Positions 28,303-38,735 of a DNA stretch of 64,000 bases are shown piece by piece. The first letter of the stretch is position 1. Each line of letters starts with the position of its first letter. Location: positions 2,224,214-2,288,213 of the forward strand of contig NZ_JAPDIA010000003.1 in assembly GCF_029525575.1 (NCBI RefSeq), read 5' to 3'. The position numbers were made by a program, and so were the translations under genes. The DNA is from Cohnella rhizosphaerae (lineage in GTDB: Bacteria; Bacillota; Bacilli; Paenibacillales; Paenibacillaceae). The notes under the pieces were generated by a model, which saw nothing but the letters and a program-made list of their open reading frames with translations, made no database searches and was not told the DNA's origin.

Positions 28303-31300
28303 ATGTGCCTAACGTTGAGAAAAAGCAAGAAGGGGCTTGCCCGAATCATCGTCGGATCGATGGCGGCGCTGTTGGCCGTACCATTCGTCATGCCGGGGGG
28401 CGTCAAGCATGCCGCGTTCGCGGCGCCGGCCAGCGTCGCCGACGACAGCGGCGTATTGATGCTGGAAGACTTCGAGGCCGGCGATCCCGGAGTCGTTAAA
28501 TTAAATCCGAAGCGCGTCGTATCGGCGAGCGCGTCGATCGAGAGCGATCCGCAGCACGTGAGGAACGGCAGCCGATCGCTCAGAATCGACTACGACATGA
28601 TCGACGTCGTCGATAATCCGTCCCAGCTGGAGCTGGCGCCGGGCGCGGGCAGCATCGCCGTTCAAGGCAAGCCGATCAAGGTCGGCATGTGGGTATACGG
28701 CAGCGACGACGGTCATCTGTTGACGACGAAGTTCCGCGACGGCAAGGGCTCTTCGTTTACGCCCGAATATTACTCGGACGCGTCCGTGGGCGTGAACTGG
28801 ACGGGCTGGAAGTACATAGAGGTCGACATTCCCCAGGATAAAGTCGAAGGCAGCAAGCTGGAGCTCTACTTCCAGCTGAAGCAATCCGACATGTCCAAAA
28901 AAGAACAAAGGCGCCATCTGGATCGACGACGTTCAGCTGATCTACGAGGATACGGGAATCGACCGGGAGGTGCCCGGGATCGAAGCCGTCTCTCCGGCGC
29001 CGGATGCCGTACTGACAAGCGAGCTGGACAAGTTCGAGGTGCGCATCGCGGACGCGCCCGCGGGCACGGATGCCATGTCCGGCATCGACCCGGACGCGAT
29101 CGCGCTGCTCGTAGACGGGCAGGATCTGACGGCGCAGGCGGCGTATTCGGAGGAAACGAAGCTGCTGACGCTGCCGGCTTCGCTCATCTCGAGCGGCTAC
29201 CACGAGGTCGTCGTGACGGCCAAGGACAAGGCGGGCAATCCGGCCCGGCTGAGCTACGCCTTCACGGAGGACGCCGGCGAACGTCTCGTCATGTCGGCGC
29301 CGGCCGAGGCGGTCAGCAACGAGCTGTACGAAGTGACCGTATCCCTTGCCGGCGACCGGACGAGCCAATCTTCGAAGATCTCGCTCCAATACGATCCGGG
29401 CACGCTAGCGGTCGAGCGGATCGTCTCCAAAAACGGAACGACGGCAACCGGGACGTCCGATGCGGACGGCGTACTCCAATTCGACGTGAACGGCATTCAG
29501 GCTTCGGGCGAGCTGGCCACGGTGCAGTTCCGCGTCAGTCCCGATGCGGTGCTGGGCCGCGGAGAAAGCTTCAAGCTTGTGAAGATGCGCGCGGGCACGC
29601 TCGCTTCGGATGCCGCTACTCGCTCTTCCTTGGCCCAGCCGATCCGTTATACGATCGCTTTTCCATACCTGCTTGCGGTCGAGGGCGTCGGGCTGAATTC
29701 GACGTCGACCTTCAAGGTGACGAGCCGAGACGGCGCGCCGTTTGCCGGTGCGGACATCTACCTGCGCGGCGTGCTCGAGCAGATGGCCGTCGTGAAGTTA
29801 AGCGCGCAAGCGTCGGTGTATGAAGACGACGATACGTCGGAGCCCGTCGTGGCGACGCTTCCCGCAGGCACGCGCCTGTACGGAACGCCGGAAGCGGACG
29901 ACGGCTGGTTTGAAGTAATGCTGCCCGACGGCGCGACGACCGGATACGTGGAAGAGACGAGCGTGGACGCCGCATCGATCGTCCCTTTGAACTTGTCCTT
30001 GGGCCAGACGGACGAGAAGGGCGAGCTGAAGACGAACCTGACGACTTTGGCGCTCGGCACCTACAAGGCGCAAGCGGTCGTCGGCAGCAAGAACAGCGCG
30101 GCGATGAGCTTCGAGGTCGTCGAGCCCTACGGCAATAGGAATCCGGAGTACGTACAGACGTACGTGACCAAGGATCTGTCTTCTCAATTGAGCGTGGGAT
30201 GGACGACGAGTCCGATGGCCGCGACGAACTATATTCAATATGCGAAGGCAGCCGACTGGGCGAAGGGAGCGTCCGGTCCTGACGCCTCGAAGGTCACGAC
30301 GGTCGAAGCGGAGAGCGCCACGCAAGTGCTCAGCGAGCTGGAGAACGGACCGAAGGGAGAAATCCGGTTCAACACGGCGCTGATCGGCGGCTTAAGCGAG
30401 TCGACGGCCTACAAGTATCGGGTAGGCAGCGAAGGCGCATGGAGCGATTGGTACGACTACGCGACGGCGGACGCGAAGACGTCCACGCCGGTATCGTTCG
30501 TGTTCGTCACGGATTCCCACGTCAAGGCCGACAACGGCAAGGAGACTTACCAGTCCTTGATCCGGAACGCGCTCGATACGTATCCCGACACCCAATTCCT
30601 GATGCATGGCGGCGACGCGGTGGATGTGGGCGGCGCGTTCGCGGAATGGAAGCGGCTCTGGGAGGCTGCCTCAAGCTACGCGACTTTCCTTCCTACGGCG
30701 GCGACGCTCGGCAACCATGACGTGAAGGCGGAGGGCAAGGAAGTCTTCGTCAAGGGAGCGAGCCTGCCGGACAACGGACCTGACGCGTACAAGGAATACG
30801 CGTATTCGTACGACGTGGATGACGCGCACTTCGTCGTCTTGAACTCCGAGGGAACGAAGGCGCAGATGGCGCTACAGGCGGAATGGCTGCGCAAGGATCT
30901 GGACGGCAACGACAAAAAATGGACCATCGCGATGTTCCATCGTCCCGTCTACCATACGGAAGCCGGACGGGGGGGATCTCGTAGAGGACGTTAAGGTTTA
31001 TTTTGCCGATATCCTCGAGAGCCACAAGGTCGATCTGGTGCTGGTCGGTCACGATCATGTGTACGCGCGGACGTATCCGATGGCGGGCGGCAAGATCGCC
31101 GCCAGCGGCGCCGGTACCGTGTACCTGGACGGCGGCTCGTCCGGCTGGAAGTTCTACGATGGGCAAAAATACGATTATTTGAGTTTCATGTACGATGACG
31201 ACGTGCCCGTCTATTCGCACGTCCGCGTCGCGGACGACGCGATCGAGGTCGAAGCCAGAACGTTGACCGGCGACCTCGTCGATTCGTTTTCCATTGCCAA

Positions 31301-32426
31301 GACGAGCGGGACGACGGAACCGGGCACGACTGGCCCGAGCGCGCCGAACAATCAGACCGGCTCGGGCGAGACGAACCAAACGGCGCGCGAGTTGACGGAA
31401 AAGGAGCTGCAGTCGGTTCAGCCGAACGGCGAACTGACGGTGAAGGTGTCGGAGGCGGTGCGGCAACTGAAGATCGGCGCCGGCGTTCTGTCCAAGCTGG
31501 CCGCCAATAAAGTCGGTTCCCTGGTTATCCAAAGCGACAACCAGCCGGCCATTCGGATCGACGCCGCTCAACTGAGCGCGCCGGCCGACGGCTCGGATCT
31601 CGTACTGACGTGGAAAAGGGAACCTTTCGCGAATGCAGGCGCCTTAAAGCAAGTCGCGCCGGCCCCGAACGCGGCAGCGTCCGGCCGCATGGCCTTCAGC
31701 GTGGCTTCGAACGGCAAGGCGTTCGCGTATACGCTGGACTGGAGCGGGATGTCCCTTACGCCTTATACGAACCTGTACAAGATGACCGAGGAAGGCGCGC
31801 TTGAACTCGCGGCCTTCAGCATCGTTAATCAAAAGCAGGCGGCGTCTTTGTCCTCGGGCGCGACGTACGCGGCGATTGAAGTGAAGCACGATTATTCGGA
31901 TCTTGCGGCGTCCCATTGGTCTTATCCGTACGTCCAGATGCTGTCCGGCATCGGCGTGATGCAAGGTACCGGCAACGGGCAGGTAAGCGCGGACAAGAAA
32001 GTGACGAGGGCGGAATTCACGGCGATGATCGCCAGAGCGCTTGGGCTGAAGGCATCGGGCGCGGCTGCATTCGCGGACGTGAAAGGAAATGCCTGGTACG
32101 GCGCGGCTGTCGCCGCGGCGGCAGAGAACGGCATCGTGACGGGCGACCGCGGCGGCCGCTTCAACCCGAACGCGGACATCTCGCGGCAGGAAATGGCCGT
32201 CATGCTCCAACGGGCCCTGGAATATCGCAAGGTTGCCGTTCCTCAAGAAGGCGGCGGCGCGAGCTTTTCGGATCAGGCCGATCTCGCGGATTGGGCGCGC
32301 GACGCGGCTCAAGCATTGCGCAAGCTTGGCCTCATGGAGGGCGATGCAACGGGCAGCTTCAAGCCGCTTGACCCGGCCAGCCGCGCGGAGACCGCCAAAG
32401 TGATCTCGATGCTCTTGTTCCAATAA
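28303..32426 (+). CDS. SLH-anchored multidomain purple-acid-type phosphoesterase (frameshifted twice)
   Basis: Extra bases in an A6 run (28897-28902) and a G7 run (30969-30975) split one gene. The repaired product has about 1373 residues: signal peptide with cleavage near AFA-AP, a carbohydrate-binding-like domain, a linker with Ig-like domain, a cohesin-like domain (about 326-445), an SH3-like domain (about 497-557), an N-terminal PAP domain, then a metallophosphoesterase with FVTDSHV, HGGDAVD, LGNHD, MFHRPVYH and VGHDHVYART (about 730-995), and three SLH domains (about 1195-1373). It would sit on the cell surface, bound to secondary wall polymer. Start is ATG 28303 or TTG 28315, the latter better spaced from GAGAGG. 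Confidence 0.87.
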
Positions 32427-32471
32427 TCGCTCAGGTTGAAGCACAAAGCCGAATCGAAGCTGACATCGTCG

Positions 32472-32519
32472 AACGGGACGGAGCAGAGAAATTTTCTGCT
32501 TCGTCCCGTTTGCGTTTTT
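32472..32519 (+). terminator. Strong terminator after the SLH protein gene
   Basis: AACGGGACG (32472-32480) pairs with CGTCCCGTT (32502-32510), and AGCAGA/TCTGCT extends the stem inward. It is followed by TGCGTTTTT. Confidence 0.92.
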
Positions 32520-32679
32520 GGCCTATCGCTACTGTTTTGGCCGCTCCCGCATTTGGCGCGCATTTGATGTCGACGTCCGCCCGTTTCGTATGGATGCCGG
32601 CTCAAGGAGTTTCGAAGGGGGGCGTCGAATCCCTTGGATATGGAATACAGCCCAGCGAATTAAAGGGGATAATCGGGAA

Positions 32680-33357
32680 ATGGCCAACATTCTTGTCGCG
32701 GACGATGACGCGCATATTCGCAAGCTTATCGCTTTGTATTTGCGAAACGAAGGATTTGACGTCTTCGAAGCGAAGGACGGCGTCGAAGCCCTCTCTGTCC
32801 TGGAGCGCTCGGCCGTCGATATGGCGATTATCGATATTATGATGCCGCATATGGACGGCTGGGAATTGTGCAGGGAAATCCGGCGACTGTACGCGGACAT
32901 GCCGCTGCTCATGGTCACGGCCATCGGAGAAGCCGGTCAGAAGGTGAAGGGATTCCAGCTCGGTACGGACGATTATGTGACCAAGCCGTTCGATCCCGTT
33001 GAGCTTGTCATGAGAGTAAAGGCGCTGTTGAAGCGTTATCGAATCGCGGCCTCCCAGATCGTTCAACTAGGCGGAATCGTGTTGGACCGGCGAGCCCATA
33101 AGGTCGTCCGCGAAGGCGAAGCGCTTCTGTTGCCGTTAAAAGAGTTTGAACTATTATTCAAGCTGGCTTCGCACCCGGGGCAGATCCTGACCAGAGAACA
33201 GCTCATCGTTCAAATTTGGGGGATGGATTATGAGGGCGACGACCGAACCGTCGATGTTCATATCAAACGGATAAGGGAGCGCTTCGCCGAAGATGCCGGG
33301 CATTTCCGAATCGAGACGGTCCGCAGTCTCGGATACAGGCTCGAGGTGAATAGATGA
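32680..33357 (+). CDS. OmpR-family response regulator
   Basis: 225 residues. Receiver: LVADDDAH, phospho-acceptor in AIIDIMMPHMDG (Asp53) and Lys in YVTKPFDP. The C-terminal winged helix (about 130-225) has LLPLKEFELLFKLASHPGQI and VDVHIKRIRERF. ATG 32680 follows AAAGGGGAT; the upstream in-frame extension lies in the terminator region and is rejected. The kinase start overlaps its stop (ATGA at 33354). Confidence 0.93.
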   Translation: MANILVADDDAHIRKLIALYLRNEGFDVFEAKDGVEALSVLERSAVDMAIIDIMMPHMDGWELCREIRRLYADMPLLMVTAIGEAGQKVKGFQLGTDDYVTKPFDPVELVMRVKALLKRYRIAASQIVQLGGIVLDRRAHKVVREGEALLLPLKEFELLFKLASHPGQILTREQLIVQIWGMDYEGDDRTVDVHIKRIRERFAEDAGHFRIETVRSLGYRLEVNR

Positions 33358-34721
33358 CGAGGTCCTTGTACGTCCGCGTCGTCTTCACGTTTTTGGCGGC
33401 CATGCTCATCGGTCTGCTAGTCTCCGTTCTTGCCGCGCTTGCGCTATTCGAGGCAAAAATAGACCGGATCGGGCAGAATGATCTGATCGCAGCGGGCGAA
33501 GAGATCGTTCGCGTCTATGCGCAGACGCACCCGGCCGATATGGAGACGTTCATGCAAAGCATGGTGAAGCTAAGTTCCTACTCCGTTCAACTGTACGCCG
33601 ACGCAGGCGTCATGAGATCGTTCAAGTACAGCGCCGACGCGGACGAGCTTGCGATCTCGCAGGAAGCCGTTCGTCAAGTAAAGGAGGGGACGATCTACCG
33701 ATCGACCCGCAAGGACAAGGCGACGTTTATCGGGCTGCCGTTCCAAATCGGAAGCGAGCGGCAAGCTTTATTTTTGCTGCCCTCCTCCAAAAACGAACCG
33801 ACGCTCATTCGCTTGATGCTGACCATCCTCTTGTTCGTTTTGATTACGGGAAGCATCTGCATTCTCATCGCCGCCATCTATGTGGTCAAACCGATCAAGG
33901 CGCTAACCGCCGCTACCCGACGACTGGCGAAGGGCGACTTCGACGTGAAGCTGGGCGTGAAGCGCAAGGACGAACTGGGCACCTTGGCTCGGCGCTTTAA
34001 CGAGATGGCGGTCGGGCTCAAACAATTGGAGCGGATGCGCCAGGACTTCGTCTCGAATGTGTCGCACGAGATTCAGTCACCGTTGACATCCATATCCGGA
34101 TTTGCGAAAGCGCTCAAGGATATGAACGCCATCCCCGAAGAGGAGCGCATTCAGTATCTGGATATCATCCTGACGGAGAGCGGCCGATTATCCAGGCTCA
34201 GCGACAATTTGCTCAAGCTCGCCTCGCTCGATTTCAATCGGCAACCGATGGACGATGTCACGTTCCGGCTTGACGAACAGATCAGGCAAGTCGTCGTGAG
34301 CTGCGAACCGCTCTGGTCGGCGAAAAACATCGATGTGCATCTGGATCTGCCCCAGGCTGCCGTAATAACGGCCGATAAGGATCAACTCAACCAAGTATGG
34401 ATGAACCTCCTCGTCAACAGCATCAAGTTTACGCCCGAAGGCGGACGCATCCATGTGCAAATAACCGCTCGCACGGACGCCTATCTCTTGACCTTATCCG
34501 ATTCGGGCATCGGCATTGCGCCTGAACAACTTGGCCGGGTTTTCGAGCGTTTTTACAAGACGGATCGGTCCAGAAGCGACAGCGAAGGCAGCGGTCTTGG
34601 TCTGTCCATCGTCCAAAAAATCGTCGAGCTTCATCGCGGCGACATTCGCATAGAAAGCAAAGTCGGACTGGGCACGAAGGTCATCGTCGAGCTGCCTGCC
34701 GCTCCGCCTGTCAAAGCGTAA
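33354..34721 (+). CDS. Sensor histidine kinase, HAMP/HisKA type
   Basis: 455 residues: membrane helix (about 8-30), extracellular loop, second helix (about 160-182), HAMP (about 183-235), HisKA with FVSNVSHEIQSPLTSISGF (phospho-accepting His) and HATPase with DSGIGIAPEQ and GSGLGLSIV. It is coupled to the regulator 32680-33357. An A6 run near 34615 is intact, showing that not all such runs are broken. An S41 protease with membrane helices follows 90 nt later and may be its target or partner (inference). Confidence 0.93.
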   Translation: MTRSLYVRVVFTFLAAMLIGLLVSVLAALALFEAKIDRIGQNDLIAAGEEIVRVYAQTHPADMETFMQSMVKLSSYSVQLYADAGVMRSFKYSADADELAISQEAVRQVKEGTIYRSTRKDKATFIGLPFQIGSERQALFLLPSSKNEPTLIRLMLTILLFVLITGSICILIAAIYVVKPIKALTAATRRLAKGDFDVKLGVKRKDELGTLARRFNEMAVGLKQLERMRQDFVSNVSHEIQSPLTSISGFAKALKDMNAIPEEERIQYLDIILTESGRLSRLSDNLLKLASLDFNRQPMDDVTFRLDEQIRQVVVSCEPLWSAKNIDVHLDLPQAAVITADKDQLNQVWMNLLVNSIKFTPEGGRIHVQITARTDAYLLTLSDSGIGIAPEQLGRVFERFYKTDRSRSDSEGSGLGLSIVQKIVELHRGDIRIESKVGLGTKVIVELPAAPPVKA

Positions 34722-34811
34722 ACCGGTTCACGCTCCGTTCATATTTCTTTCCTACTCTTCCGTATGTATCGCATGGGGGCTAGGGAATAAATGAATGGAA
34801 GGTGTTGGAAC

Positions 34812-36515
34812 ATGAGCGTGATCGGGACGATCGATTCGGTAAAATGGCTGACGGTTTATGAGCTGGCGATGTGCGTCATCGATTTATTCGTGTTGACGCT
34901 TTACGCCGTGCCTGCCAAGAAGCATTACAGATGGTTTGATTTTTTACCCGGCGCAGGGATGCTTGCGGCGATCGCAAGCCTTCTGTCCGGGGACGCGACC
35001 CTGCTGGCGCTGATCGTCGATTCGCTGACGTTGGCCGTGTTTTTATGCACCGCGAGGAGACTGTATAAGCCTAAGGCTTGGGCCGCTCCGAAGAGGAAGG
35101 TATTCCGAATCGTAAGGAGCGTCATCTGCGTATGCGGCGTTGTCCCCATCATACTCGCGTTGGCGTATGCGGGAGTCATGCGGTACAACCCGGTTAGCGA
35201 TCTTAGCGGATTGAGCTACGCCGAAGCTTTTGTGAAAATGAACGAGCGCTTGTCGCGGGAGTATCCGTTCGGCGAATGGAAGCGCATCGACTGGGAGGCG
35301 CTCCGAAGCAAGTACGAGCCGCTATTCGAACAGGCGGAGAACGACAAAAACTTCGATTTGTACTATACAACGTTAAGAGAATACCTGTTCTCCCTGAACG
35401 ACGGGCATATCAAAATCGTGAACGATAACGTGTACGATGGGAATACGGTGTTTAAAAAGGAAGTCGGCGGCGGCTTCGGGCTAAGCGCCGTACAGTTGGA
35501 TAACGGCAAAGTTCTCGTGAGTCTGGTCCTGGAGAACAGCCCCGCCGCCAGGAGCGGAATCAAGCTGGGCGCGGAAATCGTCGCATGGGACGGAATGACG
35601 GGAGCGGAAGCCTTCGAACGAACGAGCTGGAGCGAGAACGGAACGGCTACGGATGAGGGGAAAAGGTTCAATCAGGGACGGTTCATGGTGCGGGCGCCGA
35701 TCGGCAAGGAAGTACAGGTCGAATATCGCAATTGGGGGTCGTCCGAGACGGAACGAACGAAGCTAACGGCGTATGACGATCAATTCGAGACGTTGAAGAA
35801 AACGAAGAACAAGCTGACCCCGGCCGACCTGGAGGCATCTCCCATTGAAGGCGAAATGCTTGACAACGGCTACGGCTATGTGAAAATCAAGCATTTTCTT
35901 CCCAAGTCGAATGTCGCTTCGCCCGAAAAAAAACTGGCGGACCTGTTGAGGATGTTTAATGCGAAAAACGCGAAAGGCCTGATCATCGATCTGCGGGATA
36001 ATCCCGGCGGAGAAGATCAGCTTGCCGCCAATCTGGCCGGCTTCTTCGTCAAAAAGGAGAAAATCTATGAATACGTCAGCTATTACAACAGATATACGGG
36101 CAAGTTTGAACTGAACCGGAATGAGGTCGTCAAGGTCAAGCCTTCAAAGCCTTACTATGACGGCAAGGTAGCGATCTTGATCAATAGCAGAACCGGCAGC
36201 TCGGGAGAAGGAATACCGCTTGTTCTAAAAGGGATGCCGAATGTCAAAATCGTAGGATTTACCTCCACGGCCGGGTCGTTCGGCCTCGTGAGCAGCCCGA
36301 TCGAGATCAAGATGCCGGAAGGCTACGTCATCCATTTCCCCGATGGAAGGTCGCTCAACCAGGATAAAACGGTCCAGGGCGACGCCGACGCATCCGGCGT
36401 GGGAGGCGCGGTTCCCGACATCCAAATTCCCCTCAACGAAGCAACGTTTAAAGAAAGCGTAATGGAAGGGCAGGATGTCGAGCTGAAGTATGCGACCGAC
36501 GCGATGGAGAGATAG
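34812..36515 (+). CDS. Membrane-anchored S41-family peptidase
   Basis: 567 residues. The N-terminus has four hydrophobic segments (to about residue 125), then a helical domain, a PDZ-like stretch with GGGFGLSAVQL and the S41 core. The nucleophile Ser is in NSRTGSSGEG (about residues 465-474), with LIIDLRDNPGGEDQ before it. This is a C-terminal-processing or tricorn-like protease acting outside the membrane. ATG 34812 follows GGAAGGTG; ATG 34791 is in frame but lies upstream of that site. The terminator at 36527 closes the unit. Confidence 0.85.
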   Translation: MSVIGTIDSVKWLTVYELAMCVIDLFVLTLYAVPAKKHYRWFDFLPGAGMLAAIASLLSGDATLLALIVDSLTLAVFLCTARRLYKPKAWAAPKRKVFRIVRSVICVCGVVPIILALAYAGVMRYNPVSDLSGLSYAEAFVKMNERLSREYPFGEWKRIDWEALRSKYEPLFEQAENDKNFDLYYTTLREYLFSLNDGHIKIVNDNVYDGNTVFKKEVGGGFGLSAVQLDNGKVLVSLVLENSPAARSGIKLGAEIVAWDGMTGAEAFERTSWSENGTATDEGKRFNQGRFMVRAPIGKEVQVEYRNWGSSETERTKLTAYDDQFETLKKTKNKLTPADLEASPIEGEMLDNGYGYVKIKHFLPKSNVASPEKKLADLLRMFNAKNAKGLIIDLRDNPGGEDQLAANLAGFFVKKEKIYEYVSYYNRYTGKFELNRNEVVKVKPSKPYYDGKVAILINSRTGSSGEGIPLVLKGMPNVKIVGFTSTAGSFGLVSSPIEIKMPEGYVIHFPDGRSLNQDKTVQGDADASGVGGAVPDIQIPLNEATFKESVMEGQDVELKYATDAMER

Positions 36516-36526
36516 CAGGTGGGGCG

Positions 36527-36562
36527 ACAAGCAGACGCGCGGCGTCTGCTTGTTTGTCTTTG
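36527..36562. terminator. Bidirectional terminator between convergent genes
   Basis: ACAAGCAGACGC (36527-36538) pairs perfectly with GCGTCTGCTTGT (36542-36553) around a 3-nt loop. Only a T-rich tail (TTGTCTTTG) is present on the plus side. It ends the S41 gene and may also serve the minus-strand gene at 36588. Confidence 0.8.
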
Positions 36563-36587
36563 CTGCGCTTGGCGATGCCGCCGAAGC

Positions 36588-37032
36588 CTAGCTGCAATTT
36601 TCCTTCACTTCGACCCGGTCGTTCTGAATCGTGATCGTGGAATAGCCGGACGCGCTCTCCGTGTACGAGCATACCGTTTTCTGAACCGTGTCTCCGCGCG
36701 AATTCGTGTACTTGACATAGATGCCGCCTTCGCCGTTCATGCGCAGCTTGGGACTGATCACCTTTTTTGTCTCCCGCCTTGATCGTTTTTGCGAAGGTGT
36801 GTTTCGCGTTGCGCTTGACCGCTTGGCCGGATCCGCCGCCGTCCAGAATGCCCGTCTCTACGGAGATTAGGTCGTAATCGGACTGATTGACCACGGTTAC
36901 GGAGAAGCTTCGGAAACGCTGGAACAGTTCGTCGTTCGTCTTCCACAGCACGAAGAGGGACATCAACAGGACGGCTACGGCTGCAGGCAGGGCGATCGCG
37001 ACGATCGCGACTTTCGTGTTTCTTTTCATCAT
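36588..37032 (-). CDS. Small membrane-anchored protein of unknown function (frameshifted)
   Basis: 147 residues after removing one base from the T6 run at 36763-36768 (A6 in the coding strand). There is one N-terminal helix (about 7-29), then an extracellular domain with FSVTVVNQSDYDLISVETG, GDKKVISPKLRMNGEGG and the end QNDRVEVKENCS. The two halves read as one beta-rich domain. I do not recognise a named family. It is convergent with the S41 gene and has its own GGGGGAT ribosome site upstream. Confidence 0.7.
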
Positions 37033-37080
37033 TCGTCATCCCCCTTCTATAAATAGACACTTCAGGCCTGCGGAAAGTTA

Positions 37081-37230
37081 CACACGGAGCCTTCGGAATA
37101 TTGGGACGGCATCATCGACGGCGAAGTGCTCGCCCTGCATCTCGAGCAGACCGGCTTCTCCAACTTACACGGACTCGAAGGCGCGCGTTACGGCTGGACC
37201 AAGTGGTGCGGCGAGCTGGACAAGATAATG
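37081..37230 (+). pseudogene. 3' remnant of an SRPBCC/AHSA1-like gene
   Basis: In one frame the DNA encodes ALHLEQTGF, GLEGARYGWTKW and ELDKI, the typical last strand and helix of AHSA1-type SRPBCC proteins. No start codon, ribosome site or N-terminal part precedes it, and the reading frame runs on without a proper stop toward the VanZ gene. I take it as a fragment left by deletion. The family assignment rests on this short match. Confidence 0.45.
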
Positions 37231-37333
37231 CCAGCTGCGCGTCTTCTTAAGAAAAAATTAAAAGTTAGCCCGGAAAAAAATTTAACATTGCGCGCTAAAA
37301 TGCACCTAAGAGCTGCAGAGGAGCGTGGAACGA

Positions 37334-37864
37334 ATGAACGTAAAATACTTTTCTCCTGTCCTATGGCTGAAGCTAGGCGCCGCCGCCTTGTTTGCCGGCT
37401 ACCTTTACGTATTGATCAAGATCATCCTGTTCAAGTTCGGCGACGTGAACGTCTCCTTGCTCGGACGCCTGATGCTGGAGACGGCCGAGCAGCCGAGCAA
37501 CATCGTCTATCGCTGGCACTCCGCCAACCTGACGCCGCTCGTATCGATCCGGGAAAACATAGCGGGACTGCCGCATATGCACGACACGGTCAACCTGTTC
37601 GGCAACATCGCGTTGTTCGTGCCGCTCGGACTGTTCCTCGGTTTGTTCGTCGGCTGCCGACTGCCCGCCGTGCTCTTTTATGCGCTCGTCGTCAGCCTCG
37701 CGCTCGAGACTGCGCAGCTGATCTCCGCCATGGGCAGCTTCGACGTAGACGACCTGATCCTGAACACCCTCGGCGGCGCGATCGGCTATGGCCTGTTCGC
37801 CGGCTCGGGAATTGCGCGGGGCAGGTCGAGCGGGGCAGGCGGATCTTCAAAAGGCATGAATTGA
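37334..37864 (+). CDS. VanZ-family membrane protein
   Basis: 176 residues with four to five hydrophobic helices and the VanZ core NLFGNIALFVPLG and SFDVDDLILNTLGG. Members of the family include VanZ, which gives low-level teicoplanin resistance, but most have no known role. ATG 37334 is 12 nt after GAGGAG; GTG 37325 is also in frame but too close. It is monocistronic. Repeat array E starts 65 nt after the stop. Confidence 0.88.
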   Translation: MNVKYFSPVLWLKLGAAALFAGYLYVLIKIILFKFGDVNVSLLGRLMLETAEQPSNIVYRWHSANLTPLVSIRENIAGLPHMHDTVNLFGNIALFVPLGLFLGLFVGCRLPAVLFYALVVSLALETAQLISAMGSFDVDDLILNTLGGAIGYGLFAGSGIARGRSSGAGGSSKGMN

Positions 37865-37928
37865 ATGGTCGAATGGCCGTCCCAGCTGGGACGGCTCGCC
37901 GCAGTTTCTCATGAGCAAGAGGGCTGCC

Positions 37929-38345
37929 GGAAACAAACCGAGTCGCCGCGCGGTTCCTCATGCGCATGAAGTTCTAACCGGAAACAAATCGAGCCTCCGC
38001 GCGGTTCCTCATGCGCGGGAAGTTCTAACTGGAAACAAATCGAGCCTGTCCGTGGTTCCTCATGCGCATGAAGTTCTAACTGGAAACAAACCGAGCCTCC
38101 GCGTGGTTCCTCATGCGCGGGAAGTTCTAACTGGAAACAAATCGAGCCTCCGCGCGGTTCCTCATGCGAGAGAAGTTCTAACTGGAAACAAACCGGGCTT
38201 TCGCCGCCGCTTCCTGTGCGCAAGACGTTCTAACTGGAAACAAACCGAGCCTCCGCGCGGTTCCTCATGCGCATGAAGTTCTAACCGGAAACAAACCGGG
38301 CCTCGCCGCCGCTTACTCATGCGCAAGTGGTTCTAACCGGAAACA
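37929..38345. repeat. Array E: nine 51-53-nt units
   Basis: GGAAACAAA starts at 37929, 37980, 38031, 38082, 38133, 38184, 38236, 38287 and 38340. Each unit then has CGAGCCTCCGCGCGGTTCC, a palindromic CATGCGCATG in the best copies, and AAGTTCTAACTG. AACCG and CGGTT can pair. The first six spacings are 51 nt or nearly so; the later, more diverged units carry 1-2-nt insertions. Confidence 0.95.
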
Positions 38346-38434
38346 AACCTAGCCTCGCCAGCGGAACGCGGCGTGTCGGTCCAGTCCAGGAGGCTCTCGT
38401 TCCGGGGGGCTATCGACTCGCCGCTCCGCCGACC

Positions 38435-38551
38435 TGCCACTCCGCCACTCCCCCCACTCCCCCACTCCCCCCACTCCCCCCACTCCCCCACTCCCCCCAC
38501 TCCCCCCACTCCCCCCACTCCCCCACTCCCCCACTCCCCCACTCCCCGCTC
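38435..38551. repeat. C-rich tract of 8-9-nt CCCCCACTC repeats
   Basis: About 13 units of CCCCCACT(C) form a one-sided C-tract with almost no G on this strand. There is no hairpin. It lies about 185 nt before the response-regulator gene. Confidence 0.9.
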
Positions 38552-38684
38552 CATCCTCATTTCGGCCGGAATTGTTAAATTTACGAAGAAAGTTCCTAAG
38601 TTTTGAAAGTGCGGCCAGGACCGCGATGCGCTACAATAGAAGCCATGAACCGACTAAAATCCGCGCCGTGCCCGGCATAATAAA

Positions 38685-38698
38685 TGAAAGCGATTACA
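38685..38698 (+). promoter_or_regulatory. Perfect cre consensus before the regulator gene
   Basis: TGAAAGCGATTACA matches TGWAANCGNTNWCA at all 14 positions and lies 37 nt before the GTG start, where bound CcpA would block transcription or early elongation. Confidence 0.65.
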
Positions 38699-38735
38699 CA
38701 AAAACGATGGCGAACGCGCCGGACGGGAGGCTGCC

